In this document: positions 37,731 to 51,544 of the stretch, in pieces | How the letters are laid out: every line of letters begins with the position of its first letter | How positions within the stretch are numbered: the first letter of the stretch is position 1 | Assembly: GCA_963573385.1 (NCBI GenBank) | Contig: CAUYLG010075662.1 | Location: 1 to 64,000 of the forward strand | Direction: 5' to 3' | Length of the DNA stretch: 64,000 nt | From: Cacajao melanocephalus | Lineage: Eukaryota > Chordata > Mammalia > Primates > Pitheciidae | The notes under the pieces: generated by a model | The model's input: the letters and a program-made list of their open reading frames with translations, nothing else | The model's database searches: none | Told to the model about the DNA's origin: nothing | Position numbers and translations under genes: made by a program

Positions 37731-38079
37731 TTTCCAAGATAGTCTCTAAAATCTGGGGCAAGCAGGAAGCATCATTATAGTGGCTGTAATCCATTGAATT
37801 CACTCTTTCTGAGAGTACCTAGTGAGAGCATTTTTCACCAAATCAAATTACACTATTCCTCTACTTACTTTCTTTCTAAAATTTCTTGTCAGCTTCAAAA
37901 TCAATTTGATACCTTATCACATCTTAATTTTTTTTTCACTGAATGCCTACTTATCTCTCTAGTCATACCTCTCATAGTTCCCCACGTCTTACTCTTACCT
38001 CCTTTCAGCTCTAAAATTCTTTGTTCTGTCTGCTTCTAGATTTTACCCCATACTGATCTTTCTGCCCAAGACATACTTT

Positions 38080-38370
38080 ATTTAACTCATTCTACTCCAA
38101 ATATCAGCTTCAAAGGCATTTTCTTTAGGAAGCATTCCATGGTCCCCTATTGTGGGGTTAGGTGTCTTTTCTATGAGCTGTCAAAGTACACTTACTGCTG
38201 TGATGGCATTCATTGATCATCCTCAATGACTAGATGCTCATCTATTTGATCCATTTAATTGTAAACTCCGTAAGGATTAGCATGAAACGTTTTATTAGCA
38301 GTCACATTGACAGTGCTTTAAATGCAGAGAAGTCATTCAATGAGAATTTATGGAATTAGTGAATGAAATA
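38080..38370 (+). repeat. L2 LINE 3' end, sense
   Basis: L2 order is visible: cagcttcaaaggcatttt, aggaagcattccatggtccc, gtacacttactgctgtgatgg, aattgtaaactccgtaagg, and the terminal cattcaatgagaatttatgg then gtgaatgaaat. Confidence 0.7.
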
Positions 38371-39399
38371 ATTGATGGATCAAGGAATTTGGCCAGCTAA
38401 GCTTGAGCCTAATGCATTCCTCTTAACAAGATTTGGAGATAAGAAGCAAGAAAAAACAGAAAAGAGGATTCTTTCTCTGCCAGTACCATCAAAACATTTC
38501 TCTACTTTTTATGAGATGTCTGTTTATAAGAATAGAAGCTTAACTAATAAGATAATTCCAAAGATCAATTTTGTTCCACGGTTCAAAAAGACTTTTCCAA
38601 TTATCAGGGAGTTATAGATCATCAACTTAAAACAATATATGGCAAAATACTAGTCAGCAGTTGTGCTACAATATATTTGTGCGTTCGCTAAAAGGAAATA
38701 GACATATGAGTTTGGGATAGGAAAAATGCATACATAAATATAAAACTGAATTTTTTTCAATATTTTATTCATATTTTTCTCAACTACATAAAGTTTCATA
38801 AAAATTACTATGTTACAATTTCTGGCAACATACCATGATAACAGACATATATTAATCTTTCTCTTATGAATATTATATTACAGGAGTTTAAACAGAATCA
38901 TACAATATATGTATATAATATATATTACTGTACCAATATACATACAACATAAGTTATGTTCCAAATTTATATCTATATTACAAAATACTTTCACGATTAT
39001 AAGAGAAATGCTTTATACATCTTGGAGTGTTTGTCTTATCACATAATTGAATCCAAGAAACTTTATTCTGCCATAAGCTATGTGACTTTGGACACAATAT
39101 TAGGTTTCATGTAACCAGAGGTTTTGCTCATAGGTGAGGGAATTGAATCATACAATCTGTTAAGTTGCTTTAGGTTTTATGATCCAAATACTTTGAAATT
39201 AGGATTCATATAAACTGTTTGCTTCTCCATTATCATATAGATTATTTGTTACTGAAAAGTATTCATCTCCACTCTATATGATTGATTTATTCATCCCTTT
39301 AACATTCACTATGTTGCTAGCATAGCAATATTATAGATGTAGCCTCATAATTAATACTAGTATTATACTAATAATACTAGCACTACTGCTACTATTCCT
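38371..39399. other. AT-rich unique sequence
   Basis: No feature recognised. An 81-codon frame at 38372-38617 has no identifiable domain. Confidence 0.4.
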
Positions 39400-39640
39400 A
39401 TTACTACGACCAGTGCCAATAATAACCAACAATTATTGAGTAGGTACCAGAGAAGTACTGAGCTTAAATGATTTATACATATTAACACATTTAGCAAGAT
39501 TATTTCTTTGTCAACATCCAGTACTAATGATTCAATGAAGGTGGGAGTTTAGGCTGCCTTACAAGGCTTCCTTAGCTCTATTATAATCAATTTTATTTTG
39601 GAGATCATGAAATAGAAGTTATATAACTTTTTGAAAGTTA
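39400..39640 (-). repeat. MIR-like SINE, antisense
   Basis: accaacaattattgagtagg, agtactgagcttaaatgattt, acatattaacacatttagc and a later gagatcatgaaatagaagtt (for gatgaggaaactgagg) are in the order of an antisense MIR. Confidence 0.6.
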
Positions 39641-39645
39641 TAGAT

Positions 39646-39831
39646 TTTTTTTTCTTTTCTTTTCTTTTTGTTCAAGACAGTTTCACTCTTGTCATCCAGG
39701 ATGGAGTGCAATGGCACGATCTTGTACCACTGCAACCTCTACCTCCTGGGTCAAACAATTCTCCTGCCTCAGCCTGCCAAGTAGTTGGGATTACAGGCAT
39801 GTACCACGACACCCAGCTAATTTTGTATTTT
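39646..39831 (-). mobile_element. Half Alu, antisense
   Basis: ttcactcttgtcatccaggatgg, cactgcaacctctacctcctgg and cctcagcctgccaagtagttgg are followed by cacccagctaattttgtattt. The sequence stops in the central A-rich linker and the other monomer is not found anywhere to the right. An antisense L1 begins at that point. Confidence 0.92.
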
Positions 39832-40479
39832 TTTTTTAATTATACTTTAAGTCCTGGGGTACATGCACAGATCTTGCAGGATTGTTATATAGGTATACAC
39901 ATGCAATGGTGGTTTGCTGAATCCATGCCCCCATCAACTACATTATGTATTTCTCCTAATGTTATCCCTCCCCAATCTCCCCACTTCCTGCTAATCGTCC
40001 CCTTAGCCTTCCACACCCTGACAGACCTCACTGTGGGATGATCGCCTCCCTGTGTCCATGTGTTCTCATGTTCAACACCCACTTATGAGAGAGAACATGT
40101 AGTATTTGGCTTTCTGTTCTTGTGCCAGTTTGCTGAGAATAATGGTTTCCGGCTTCATCCATGTCCCTGCAAAAGACAAGAACTCATCCTTTTTTATGGC
40201 TGCATAGTATTCCATGGTGTATATGTGTCACATTTTCTTTATCAGTCTATCATTGATGGGCATTTGAGTTGGTTCCAGGTCTTTGCTATTGTAAACAGTG
40301 CCACAGTGAACATATGTGTGCACATGTCTTTATAATAGAAGGATTTATAATCCTTTGGGTATATATCCAATAATGGGAATGCTGGGTCAAATGATATTTC
40401 CATTTCCAGATCCTTGAGAAATTGCCACACTGTCTTCCACAATGGTTGAACTAATTTACACTCCCAACTGTGTAAGAGT
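39832..40479 (-). mobile_element. 5'-truncated L1, antisense, abutting half Alu
   Basis: aattatactttaagtcctgg then ggtacatgcacagatcttgc is the antisense L1 terminus. atggctgcatagtattccatgg and ccacaatggttgaactaattt are ORF2-end text. A legible minus-strand ORF2 segment lies at 40242-40442 (IAKTWNQLKCPSMID at its end). No target-site duplication is evident on the right side. Confidence 0.93.
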
Positions 40480-40800
40480 GCAGAACCACTGTTTTAAGCC
40501 TAAAAACTGTGTGCCACATTGCTTCTCTTGCAACATCTCCAGTCAGGACTTGGCCATTTTGCATGGCTTCCAAGATCAGATATAGGATATATGGTCACAT
40601 ATATGTAGCTATACGTCTCCATATTTTTCAGCTTTTTTTTTCCATCTCCCTCCCTTCAACCCATAGCATGCTTCCCCAAAATATGTACATATTGAGGGTA
40701 AATTCGCATTTATTACGTTGGCCATCACAAGCTGGAGAGTCCAGCAGACCTTTGTTTGCATTCTGATCACTCTCCCAAGCCTAAGTTAGCACCCCCCCCC
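40480..40800. other. Unique sequence
   Basis: No feature recognised. It ends with a run of C bases (40792-40801) next to an Alu tail. Confidence 0.4.
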
Positions 40801-40801
40801 C

Positions 40802-42489
<1,688 letters not shown>

Positions 42490-42910
42490 AAGTGGATCCA
42501 CCCTGGTCAAAGCCGGGTGTGCAGGGCTGCAGGTTGCTGGTGTGCCGGGCCCAGCTCCTGTCCTCTCAGACGTGTATCGCCTTGAACACCACCTGGGCTC
42601 CTGGGGACTCTGTATTCAACCTCAGAAGATAGAAGGCCCTCGAGGATGAGGAAATGGCAGCTAGCTAGTTTGAGTGGGATGCCCAGGCCACGTGGTTGGC
42701 CTCCAGATGCTCAGTCCCTCTGCACCAAGTCAAGTAGAAGGTCACTGGCCACCAGACCATCTCTGCTGGGATTTCAGACCTCCCCAGGGGGACAGAATGA
42801 GAGTTCCGGGTTGTGGCGTGTACAAGACTGTTCTGGTGGCTTTCATACTGGTAACTGGGGCTTCCAAAAATGCTTCCCAGGGTTTTGGTTACAGTGACAG
42901 CAGTAAAAAA
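42490..42910. other. GC-richer unique block
   Basis: About 420 bases of clearly higher G+C than the surroundings. I recognise no repeat family. Two overlapping plus-strand frames of 83 codons (42646-42897 and 42674-42925) cross it without a recognisable domain, splice signal context or start consensus I would trust. It could be an old exon-like remnant, a regulatory element or a chance compositional patch. Confidence 0.4.
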
Positions 42911-43811
42911 AATCCCACCAAGTAGCTTTTAGGAACATTTGATATTTTTCGTTTTGAAATTGCCACCTGTCATTTATCTAATTCTTATGATATTGCTTCT
43001 GTGCAGCAACATTTGTAATCCTATGCCCATCACAAAAAAAGGCTAAGATACAAAAGAATAAATATCACCAAGACACAGAGACTATGTCAGAGTATATGAT
43101 TTTCTAATTTTAAGCTCAAACAACACTGATGAACTTTTTTAATGTATGAAAAACAATTATGCTGTCATTTGCATTGGTAACCGTGCAGAGCAAAATTTAA
43201 TAAGATGGAAAATATACCAAACAAGAGAGGAAAATGTGTAAAAAATTAAAACGACAAACCAAGGTTAGTAGGGTGTTATAAAAACCATTCATGTGTACTA
43301 AGATGTAGCCAAATGAAATATGGGCTCAATGTGCCAGAAAAGAATTTAAATTTTTATAGAAAATCACTTCAAAATATAAAACTATAATTTTATATTATAG
43401 TTTTATATTTATATGGACTGTTGTTTTAGAAACGTTTATATTTGTTATCTGTTTTTAACAATCAGTGATTTATATTTGAATTTTAAAGGCTATGAATATA
43501 GAATAGTCAGATTTCAAAAGTTTTAAAAGAATTGCCTTAATTTCACATGAAACCTATTGCAATACATAGTATTTCTGGCTAGGTATAAAAGACATTGGTT
43601 TGTTTTCCAATAACATAATAATTCATCTGATTTATGAGCAGGAGCTTAGAGATCAACCACAATATGAAGCAGTTCAATGTTTAAATATTATTTCTCATTT
43701 CTCATGTCATATCTGTGATTTAAAACCTATCCTGTTCATATACAAAGTGAGAAAATGTATTTCTAATCACAGCAGTAACCATATACTAATAAAGACATTG
43801 CTGAAATTGAA

Positions 43812-43814
<3 letters not shown>
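42911..43814. other. AT-rich unique sequence
   Basis: No gene or repeat recognised. A small palindrome with 11-base arms is centred near 43390 (aaaactataa and ttatagtttt). Confidence 0.4.

Positions 43815-43849
<35 letters not shown>
43815..43849 (+). repeat. (GT)n microsatellite
   Basis: An uninterrupted run of about 17 GT units, probably length-variable. The terminal Cys-Val repeats of a plus-strand frame here come from this run. Confidence 0.97.
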
Positions 43850-43850
<1 letters not shown>

Positions 43851-43869
43851 GTTGGTGGATGGATTTTGT

Positions 43870-44600
43870 TTTTTTCTAAACTCTAATACACCCAACATAC
43901 CAGGGGATTTGGAGATCCTGACAGAGCAAAACGCCATGAATATCTTGTGGTGATAGCTCACAGTTCGAGAACCTGATTAACAGCCTGACCGGCCAGCCTG
44001 TGGCACCCACAGCAAGTGGCTCTGGCCGCAGCTCTCCGACAGGAGAAGTGGGTTCTTCCAAAAGCAAACAACCTTCGACCCATGGTCTTCATCTGGGCCC
44101 ATCAGGTCAACCGTTGTTTTACAGAACATCGGCAATTGTCTTTCTCCTTGTGTCAGGAGCCTCTTGAAACATTATACGAGGATAATTAAGTGGTGAATAA
44201 GGGTCAATGTGGACAAATAAATCAAACTGATAGTTTGAACACAGACTGATTGAGCAAAAACAAGGAATTCTGCCATGCCTGTTACTGCAGCGCTTGATGT
44301 TAACTGACTTTGTAAACATTACATCCAATGGCAGCAAGTGGGAAAGCTTTGTGTGGGATCAAAAGCTGAGCAAAGAGACACGGGATTTAATTGTTCAGCT
44401 TTATTTTTGAAATAAAGACATGCAGCGCCTCCATTTAGTTGACTTTAATGGAGCACAAAACCAAACCCATTCTTTAACATGCTAATTGAGCTAGAAGATG
44501 CTTTCCTCTCCTGTAACAGAGATGCAAGAAATACCAGTAGAATCATCAGACTTTTGCAGCAGAAGTTCCGAGTTTAAAAATATGACAGGAAGTTAAGTAC
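43870..44600. promoter_or_regulatory. Candidate cis-regulatory block
   Basis: A repeat-free stretch with balanced composition and several transcription-factor-like words: a forkhead-type TGTAAACA at 44311-44318 and TAAT-core homeodomain-like sites (gataattaag near 44180, ttaattg near 44388, ctaattgag near 44482). Such clusters are common in enhancers, but these words are short and also occur by chance. The call is an inference from texture and the absence of repeats. Confidence 0.3.
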
Positions 44601-45639
44601 CTCTATCTGATTAGACAAATTAAATATTCAAATAAATATAATATAATCTCATACACATTTTTAAATCACAGACCACAAGTCTAACGTTCGTAGAATAAGA
44701 AGCTGTTGAAATCAAATGTATTGACTCATGGAGGAGATTTTGTCAGGCAGAAGGGCAGCCTAGAAATTCTAAACAGAAAAGAGAGGAAGAGAAAGATGGA
44801 CAGACCCTTTAAAAAGGCTACTGCGTGTCCACAGATTTGTTCTAAGGGGAAAAAATTATTAGAAATGAAATTCAAAGGAGAAATCTATCTTAGTAAGAAT
44901 AAAAAGGAGTTTTTTGTTTTTAACCACAAACATGCATCTTGACTCTTTTGATTGTTGAAATTCAAGTTTTCCTGTCAAGATTTCCAGTCAAAATTTCACT
45001 TCACTATCCACCTCTTATGTTGCAGAATAAATATGTAGTTTAAGCTACAATTTTATGTCATGTTGATGATCTTAGTTGTTATTTTATAGTCTTGTTCTAA
45101 CTTACCGTAATGGTGCTTGTGTCAGACAGTGTAGGACACTGGATTTAATAATACATCACATATATCTTCATACAGGAACAGCAGCAATCTTTATATGTGA
45201 TATTTAATAGTCTCACATATAAAGTGACAGAAACTCAGTCTGAAATATAACCTTATGAAAATATAAGCTGTATTTTAATTATAAACTTACCAACGAATGA
45301 ATTCTATTATAAAGAAAACCATTACTTTATAAAAAATCTTCTTTAATAGAAAAATCTATAAAGAGAAATGAGACACTAACTACTTCTACCCCTTCTGTGC
45401 ATTTCATATTTTATTTTTAGATTGCTTGAAGAAATTAGCAATATGGTAAATAGTAATTGCAAACAGTAATTTATGAGTTTAAAGACATCTAAATGGCATT
45501 TGCTTGCAAGCATTAATTGCACATTCATTCCCATATCTGGTCATCTGTCTTCATTTTTTACTTTAAATACAAGCATTAATACCAATATGCTTAGATTAAC
45601 AATGATAACACTATTTGTTATTAATGTTGTCTTTGGACT
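44601..45639. other. AT-rich unique sequence
   Basis: No supported feature. The 78-codon frame at 44706-44942 is Lys-rich with no recognised domain. Confidence 0.4.
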
Positions 45640-46320
45640 GTGTTAATATAAAAGAACTATCAAGAATAAATTATATGTGGGGAGGTGGCTGTTTGCTGTA
45701 GTGCTCCTGGGTTCCCCCCCCCCATAAATATTTTCACATAAAGAATCTAAGAGAAGCTCATCTATGAGCCGCCTACTCTGAGAAAGTGGTCTGAGAAAGG
45801 TGTAATGGATTATGGAGGGAAATGAAGGCAAGCTTACACCATATCCAATCAGCCTTTTTCTGAAAGGTCAGGACATTCTGTCTGGGCCCATTTGTGTTTT
45901 TGATTCTGCCGTTTCACTATTCAGTAACACAATGTAACTGTCAGTCTCAACAACAGCTCCTGGATCCGCTGGCTCCACAGCTCTCAGGGTAACATACAAT
46001 ATTTCACATCCACAAAACAATTCAGCGTCTGCGTGGGCAAACCATATGATGACCACAGGGAGCAATATGGTCACACCCTACCGAGCACTCTTAAGGGGAC
46101 TCTGCAAAGAACTACGTCTAAAAAGGAATCAGGCTTTGCTCCTCTGTGCTTTTGCTTACTTGCCAAATAGCATTTTAATGTTTCATTTTTATCAGCAGAA
46201 GTCAAATGCAAATGTTCCTCTCTCTGCTCCATTTTGGTAGGGAAAGAGAGCTTTACTGCTATGCAAAACATTTGCAGTCATGGAGTTAGGAGGGTGATAG
46301 ATATTAGAAATAATTTAGCA
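45640..46320. promoter_or_regulatory. Candidate cis-regulatory block with octamer
   Basis: A repeat-free stretch, less AT-rich than its surroundings, containing a perfect POU octamer ATGCAAAT at 46206-46213 and a near copy (ctatgcaaaac) at 46259-46269. A 10-base C run lies near 45715. The overlapping short frames on both strands (45868-46074, 46046-46240, 46071-46271) have no recognised domain. Regulatory function is inferred, not shown. Confidence 0.3.
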
Positions 46321-46801
46321 CATTAATGATGGCCTCGTTGGATTTCCCCCATGTGTGTTTTGTTATATTATTTATTTCTCTTCCCAAACAAAATCAGACA
46401 CCAGCTCAAATTTATAAGTACAAAGCATGGGTTTTGACAGTCTAGGGAGACCGACCAATCAATGCCCTAACATAATTTCTAACCAGTGAGATTTGAACTG
46501 AGCTCTAGAGAATTAATGCATACGGTACATTTTCCAAGGATTTGGCTTCTAATGCTACTTTTTGACCAGCTGATTGATTTAGGTTACAGTCCAGCTTGTC
46601 ACTTCACTCAGAAGAAAATTAGATAAAGTATTCACAGAAAATGACAGCAAAGAAAACAAACAGAAAAGAAAAGAAAAAGCTTATCTTCTAAGGCATGCAG
46701 TCTGGTTCCCTCCTGTCCAGTATTTATTCTTATTGCTAGATTTCCAATTCTTTTTCTCTCCAAGTTTCACCATGAATTTCCAAATTCATCATTAATTTTT
46801 C
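46321..46801. other. Unique sequence
   Basis: No feature recognised. A purine-rich run (gaaaagaaaagaaaaag) lies near 46662. Confidence 0.4.
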
Positions 46802-46817
46802 AGTGAATTTTTTTTAA

Positions 46818-47974
<1,157 letters not shown>

Positions 47975-48295
47975 AGAGACTACATTTCCCTGCATTCCTT
48001 GCAATTAGATACCACCAAATCCTTTCTGGTAGAATGTGAAAGGATCTGATATGTGTATCCTGGTCCGGGAGCTTTGGGCACTGGGCTAGTTCATCCACAT
48101 CTTCTTTCTTTTTCCTGCTGGCTGAACTTAGACATGGTCTTAGTCCGACTTTGACTATGAAAACAATGCCCTGGGGGTGAAAGGATCCTGAGTGTCTGCA
48201 ACCTGCATGGAGCAGGACTGTCCCAAGACCTGTGCTGCCCACTGCAGAAGGGTTAAGAGAGAGAAATAAATGTCTGTATTTCTGAAATCACTGTC
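47975..48295 (+). mobile_element. MaLR/ERVL-like solo LTR remnant
   Basis: agagactacatttccctgca, cttgcaattagataccacc and ggtagaatgtgaaaggatctg, then ctgcaacctgcatggagcagg and a terminal gagagaaataaatgtctgta follow the layout of a common mammalian LTR family (tacatttcccag ... gccaatggaatgtgag ... gcaagaaataaact). The poly-A signal AATAAA is at 48264-48269. The exact family is unsure. Confidence 0.5.
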
Positions 48296-49889
48296 TTGGA
48301 AATCTTTTTGTTATAGCAGCTTAGCATTACTCCAAGGAATACATTCAAATACATCTCTTTTAAAGAAAATTATAAAAGTATATTTAAAAGCCAAATTAGA
48401 AATAACATGTGGCTTATCTATATCACAGTTCCTCTTCATGATTCTACACAGTTGGAAGCAGAATGTTTCCATCTAGCAAGACGAAATCCTACAAGTGGGC
48501 AACTATCCTTTGCAAAATGCAGAGTCTAAACTCATGTTTGTCAAACATGACTTAGAATTTGTTTTCTTATAACTTTTATAATGTAATAATGTTTGTCTAT
48601 ATTTTTAGTTTTTGTTAAAATGAATCATTTATTTCAAATATTTCTCCATAGGATTCTGTCAAATAGAAAGTTAGCATATTTACTCTGCTGTTTTTAGTGA
48701 CTAGCTTTTTTTCTCTGGCAAAAAGTTGAAGAAATGCCCCACAGTGTTTTTCTGACCACAACAGACTGTTTTTGTTTTCTACCCAGTCATTCGGGAATCA
48801 AGAGGATAAAACTAAAATCATTTTAGACACAATTTTATTTCTTCTCACTGTTCTTATGCCTTGAGTCCCCACAAGGTCATTGTCTTTTCTAAGGTTAATT
48901 TTACGAAGCAAAGGGTAAGCAAGGAGTCAAGTGGGCATTGGCCAGTTGAAATGGCAGACTTTTTAAAGGTAGTGCACATGAGAATAAATCAAGACCTATG
49001 ACTGTAATCATGACGGCAAGCATCTCCCCAGACTGAAGGCCCCAGAGCTAACTCCCTGTCCCTACTGTACCCAGTGTCTAAGCAGTATATGTATTTGACC
49101 CATCAAAGAGGTTCAACAAACAATGTGCGGTAGGTAGTTGATGTGGATAAGTAATGATGGCATTTGGCCACTGCATCAGTTGACTGTATGGACTTAGATA
49201 TGGGTATCAGTCTGAGCAGAAAAAGCATTGCTTAGTTTTTATGCCACTGTCCATGATGGTCTGGCATAGCATGCACCTTCTTTTCTAATCCCAGCCCCAA
49301 ATCTCTTTCCCGGGGTAAAACATTTTTACATTCCCATCTTCAGTCATTAGTAGCATGAACTAATGCTTCCTTTTCACTGATCTTCAACAAAGGCATCAAT
49401 TAGAGCCTCTTTCCCATGTCACAATGATGTGATGACCACACGACGTGATGTAATGTTTTGTTTTCAATATTTAGAACGAGGAGTTAAGACAACTCATTCC
49501 TTCCGGAATTTCTTACTCCTTTCAAACTGCTGTCTTCAAGTTCATCTTAGACTCTGCAATCCCCCTAGCTCTAGCAGAGTCAGAGCTTTTTCTTGATCTC
49601 AAATCTTTTCATTGACATAATGTTTCTAGTTTTACACTGTAAAATTTTCCTAGCAATAAACTACTGCCTTGATAAAAGTCAAAAGAAATAGATATTTGCT
49701 CTATTTAATAAGTCAATTTAGAGAAATAAGTACATATCAATTAAACAAATGTTATCAAGTTTGGGGGTGAATTTTGTGACAAAATATTACTTTGGGGTTC
49801 AGAGAGGCCTAGTTCTAATTCACCCTCCTCAGAGCTGGGCACACAGTGGCCTTGCTTCTTGGCCTTGAGCAGGGACATAAGAAGGAGAG
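48296..49889. other. Repeat-poor unique sequence
   Basis: No gene or named repeat is seen. A perfect 9-base-arm palindrome lies at 48532-48550 (tcatgtttg-t-caaacatga). Confidence 0.4.
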
Positions 49890-50130
49890 ACGATGGAGTG
49901 GTGGTCGCTCTAAGTTCAAACCTCTGTCTTACAACACACCAGGTGGGTGGGTGAAGTTGAAGAGTTCAATGAATCCTTCCTATCCTAGGCTTCCTTATCT
50001 GTGAAAGAGGGACAATGATTCCTAACTCATGATGTTTCCAGGTGGTATAAATGAGATGCCCTAAGTTAGATGCCCTGCGAAGGGACAGGCAGTTAATCTG
50101 AGATAAATGCCTGCTACTTCCTGCCAGATT
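49890..50130 (+). repeat. MIR SINE, sense
   Basis: ggtcgctctaagttcaaacctctg, gagttcaatgaatccttcc, taggcttccttatctgtgaaagag and catgatgtttccaggtggta are in MIR order. Confidence 0.68.
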
Positions 50131-50160
50131 AATTAATGATTCTTGATTCTTACTCAGTAG

Positions 50161-50473
<313 letters not shown>

Positions 50474-50489
50474 ACTCAGTAGAATCCTT

Positions 50490-50834
50490 TAAGATTGGTT
50501 GTCTTTGGCCTTCTCATTTCATTGTTGGAAGCACTGAGTGCTAGACGCTTCCATTTTTTTCATTATATAATCAATGATAATGAAAATAAAAGACTCACAT
50601 TCACAGTCCAGTTTTCCCTGATTTCTAACCCATGCTGTTCAGCCAGCTTATGGTTCCGTGAGAGACTCCAGAATTGTGTATTCTCATATAATCTTTCTGA
50701 TAGGAATTTTTTATTGACGTGAAGCCTTTCCTATACCCACTGTCACCCACAAGATGTTGCGCTTTCATTCTCTCCTTGTTTTTTTCTCATATACCCTGTC
50801 TGTTTACAATGACCACAACTCTCTCTGCTTAAAC
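50490..50834. other. Unique sequence
   Basis: No feature recognised. Its right part may belong to the L2 fragment that follows. Confidence 0.4.
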
Positions 50835-51297
50835 AATCTTTCCGAATTGTCCTTCAATTTGCAACTCACGTCTTTCTTCCTTTATGAAGTTCTCCCTAAT
50901 GCTGCACCTGGAAAGACCTCAAGTTCCTGTGTGTTCCCAGAATGCTTATTCTCTTTATTACTCATTTGACATTTCACATTGGCTGTCTTTATTACACTAG
51001 TAGAGTGTGGCAGAAACACTCTGGCCTAGGTGTCAGTAGACCTGAGTCCTGGGCCTGACAGCAGGATATCACTTGCTCACTGTAACCTTCGTTTCCTTGT
51101 CTGTAAAACGAAAGTAATAATACTCAAGTGGTGTGCTTTGACAACCAAAAGAAATGTTAAAACACTTCACAAGCAATGAAATGCTATAGAGGAGAAGGCA
51201 TTAGCTTTGTTACAAGCACATATGTTTTACTGTTTCTTCTAAAACACCCAGCACAGTGCCCTAAATACACTATCAATAAAATGAATACATGAACCAT
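50835..51297 (+). repeat. L2 LINE 3' end, split by a MIR
   Basis: The left part (50835-51000) has tcttcctttatgaagttctccctaatg, which resembles the L2 block with ccaggaagccttccctgac. The right part (51201-51297) has cacccagcacagtgccctaaatac and caataaaatgaatac, the L2 terminus. The two parts fit one L2 copy opened by a sense MIR. Confidence 0.6.
51003..51200 (+). repeat. MIR SINE, sense, inside L2
   Basis: gagtgtggcagaaacactctgg, cctaggtgtcagtagacctgagtcc and cttcgtttccttgtctgtaaaacg are followed by aaacacttcacaagcaatgaaatgcta. Confidence 0.82.
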
Positions 51298-51302
51298 CTA
51301 GG

Positions 51303-51412
51303 AATGTGAAGACCTGGGTGCTGGTGTCTGTTCTGCCAGCTGCTTGACCTGTGGCCTGGCATCTGAATTATGTTCAGTGTTTTTGTAAAGTGAGAAGGTT
51401 TGTCCTCAGTTT
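51303..51412 (+). repeat. MIR-like fragment, sense
   Basis: tgaagacctgggtgctggtg, ctgttctgccagctgcttgacc and ttttgtaaagtgagaagg resemble the core and right half of a MIR. Confidence 0.5.
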
Positions 51413-51414
51413 AG

Positions 51415-51543
51415 ACCAATGAGTCTCAACCCTGGTTGTACATTTGAAACACCAAGGGAGCTTATAAAAAAAAATGCACACATCTGAGTCTGGCTTCAAA
51501 TCAATCCAGATTCTCTGAGAGTGAGGCTCCTGCCTAGGTATTA
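51415..51543 (+). mobile_element. MER5A-like hAT-Charlie fragment
   Basis: ccaatgagtctcaaccctggttgtacatttgaaacaccaagggagctta, then gtctggcttcaaatcaatcc and cagattctctgagag resemble the MER5A/Charlie non-autonomous element (tctcaaccctggctgcacatt ... gagattctgat). The other end is missing. Confidence 0.75.
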
Positions 51544-51544
51544 A

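Noticed and set aside
37363..37803. 146-codon minus-strand frame with a Cys-Val repeat
   Set aside because: The frame crosses a CA microsatellite and the antisense of an L1 3' end, so the sequence is repeat-derived.
43600..43851. Plus-strand frame ending in repeated Cys-Val
   Set aside because: The end is the GT microsatellite and the rest has no recognisable domain.
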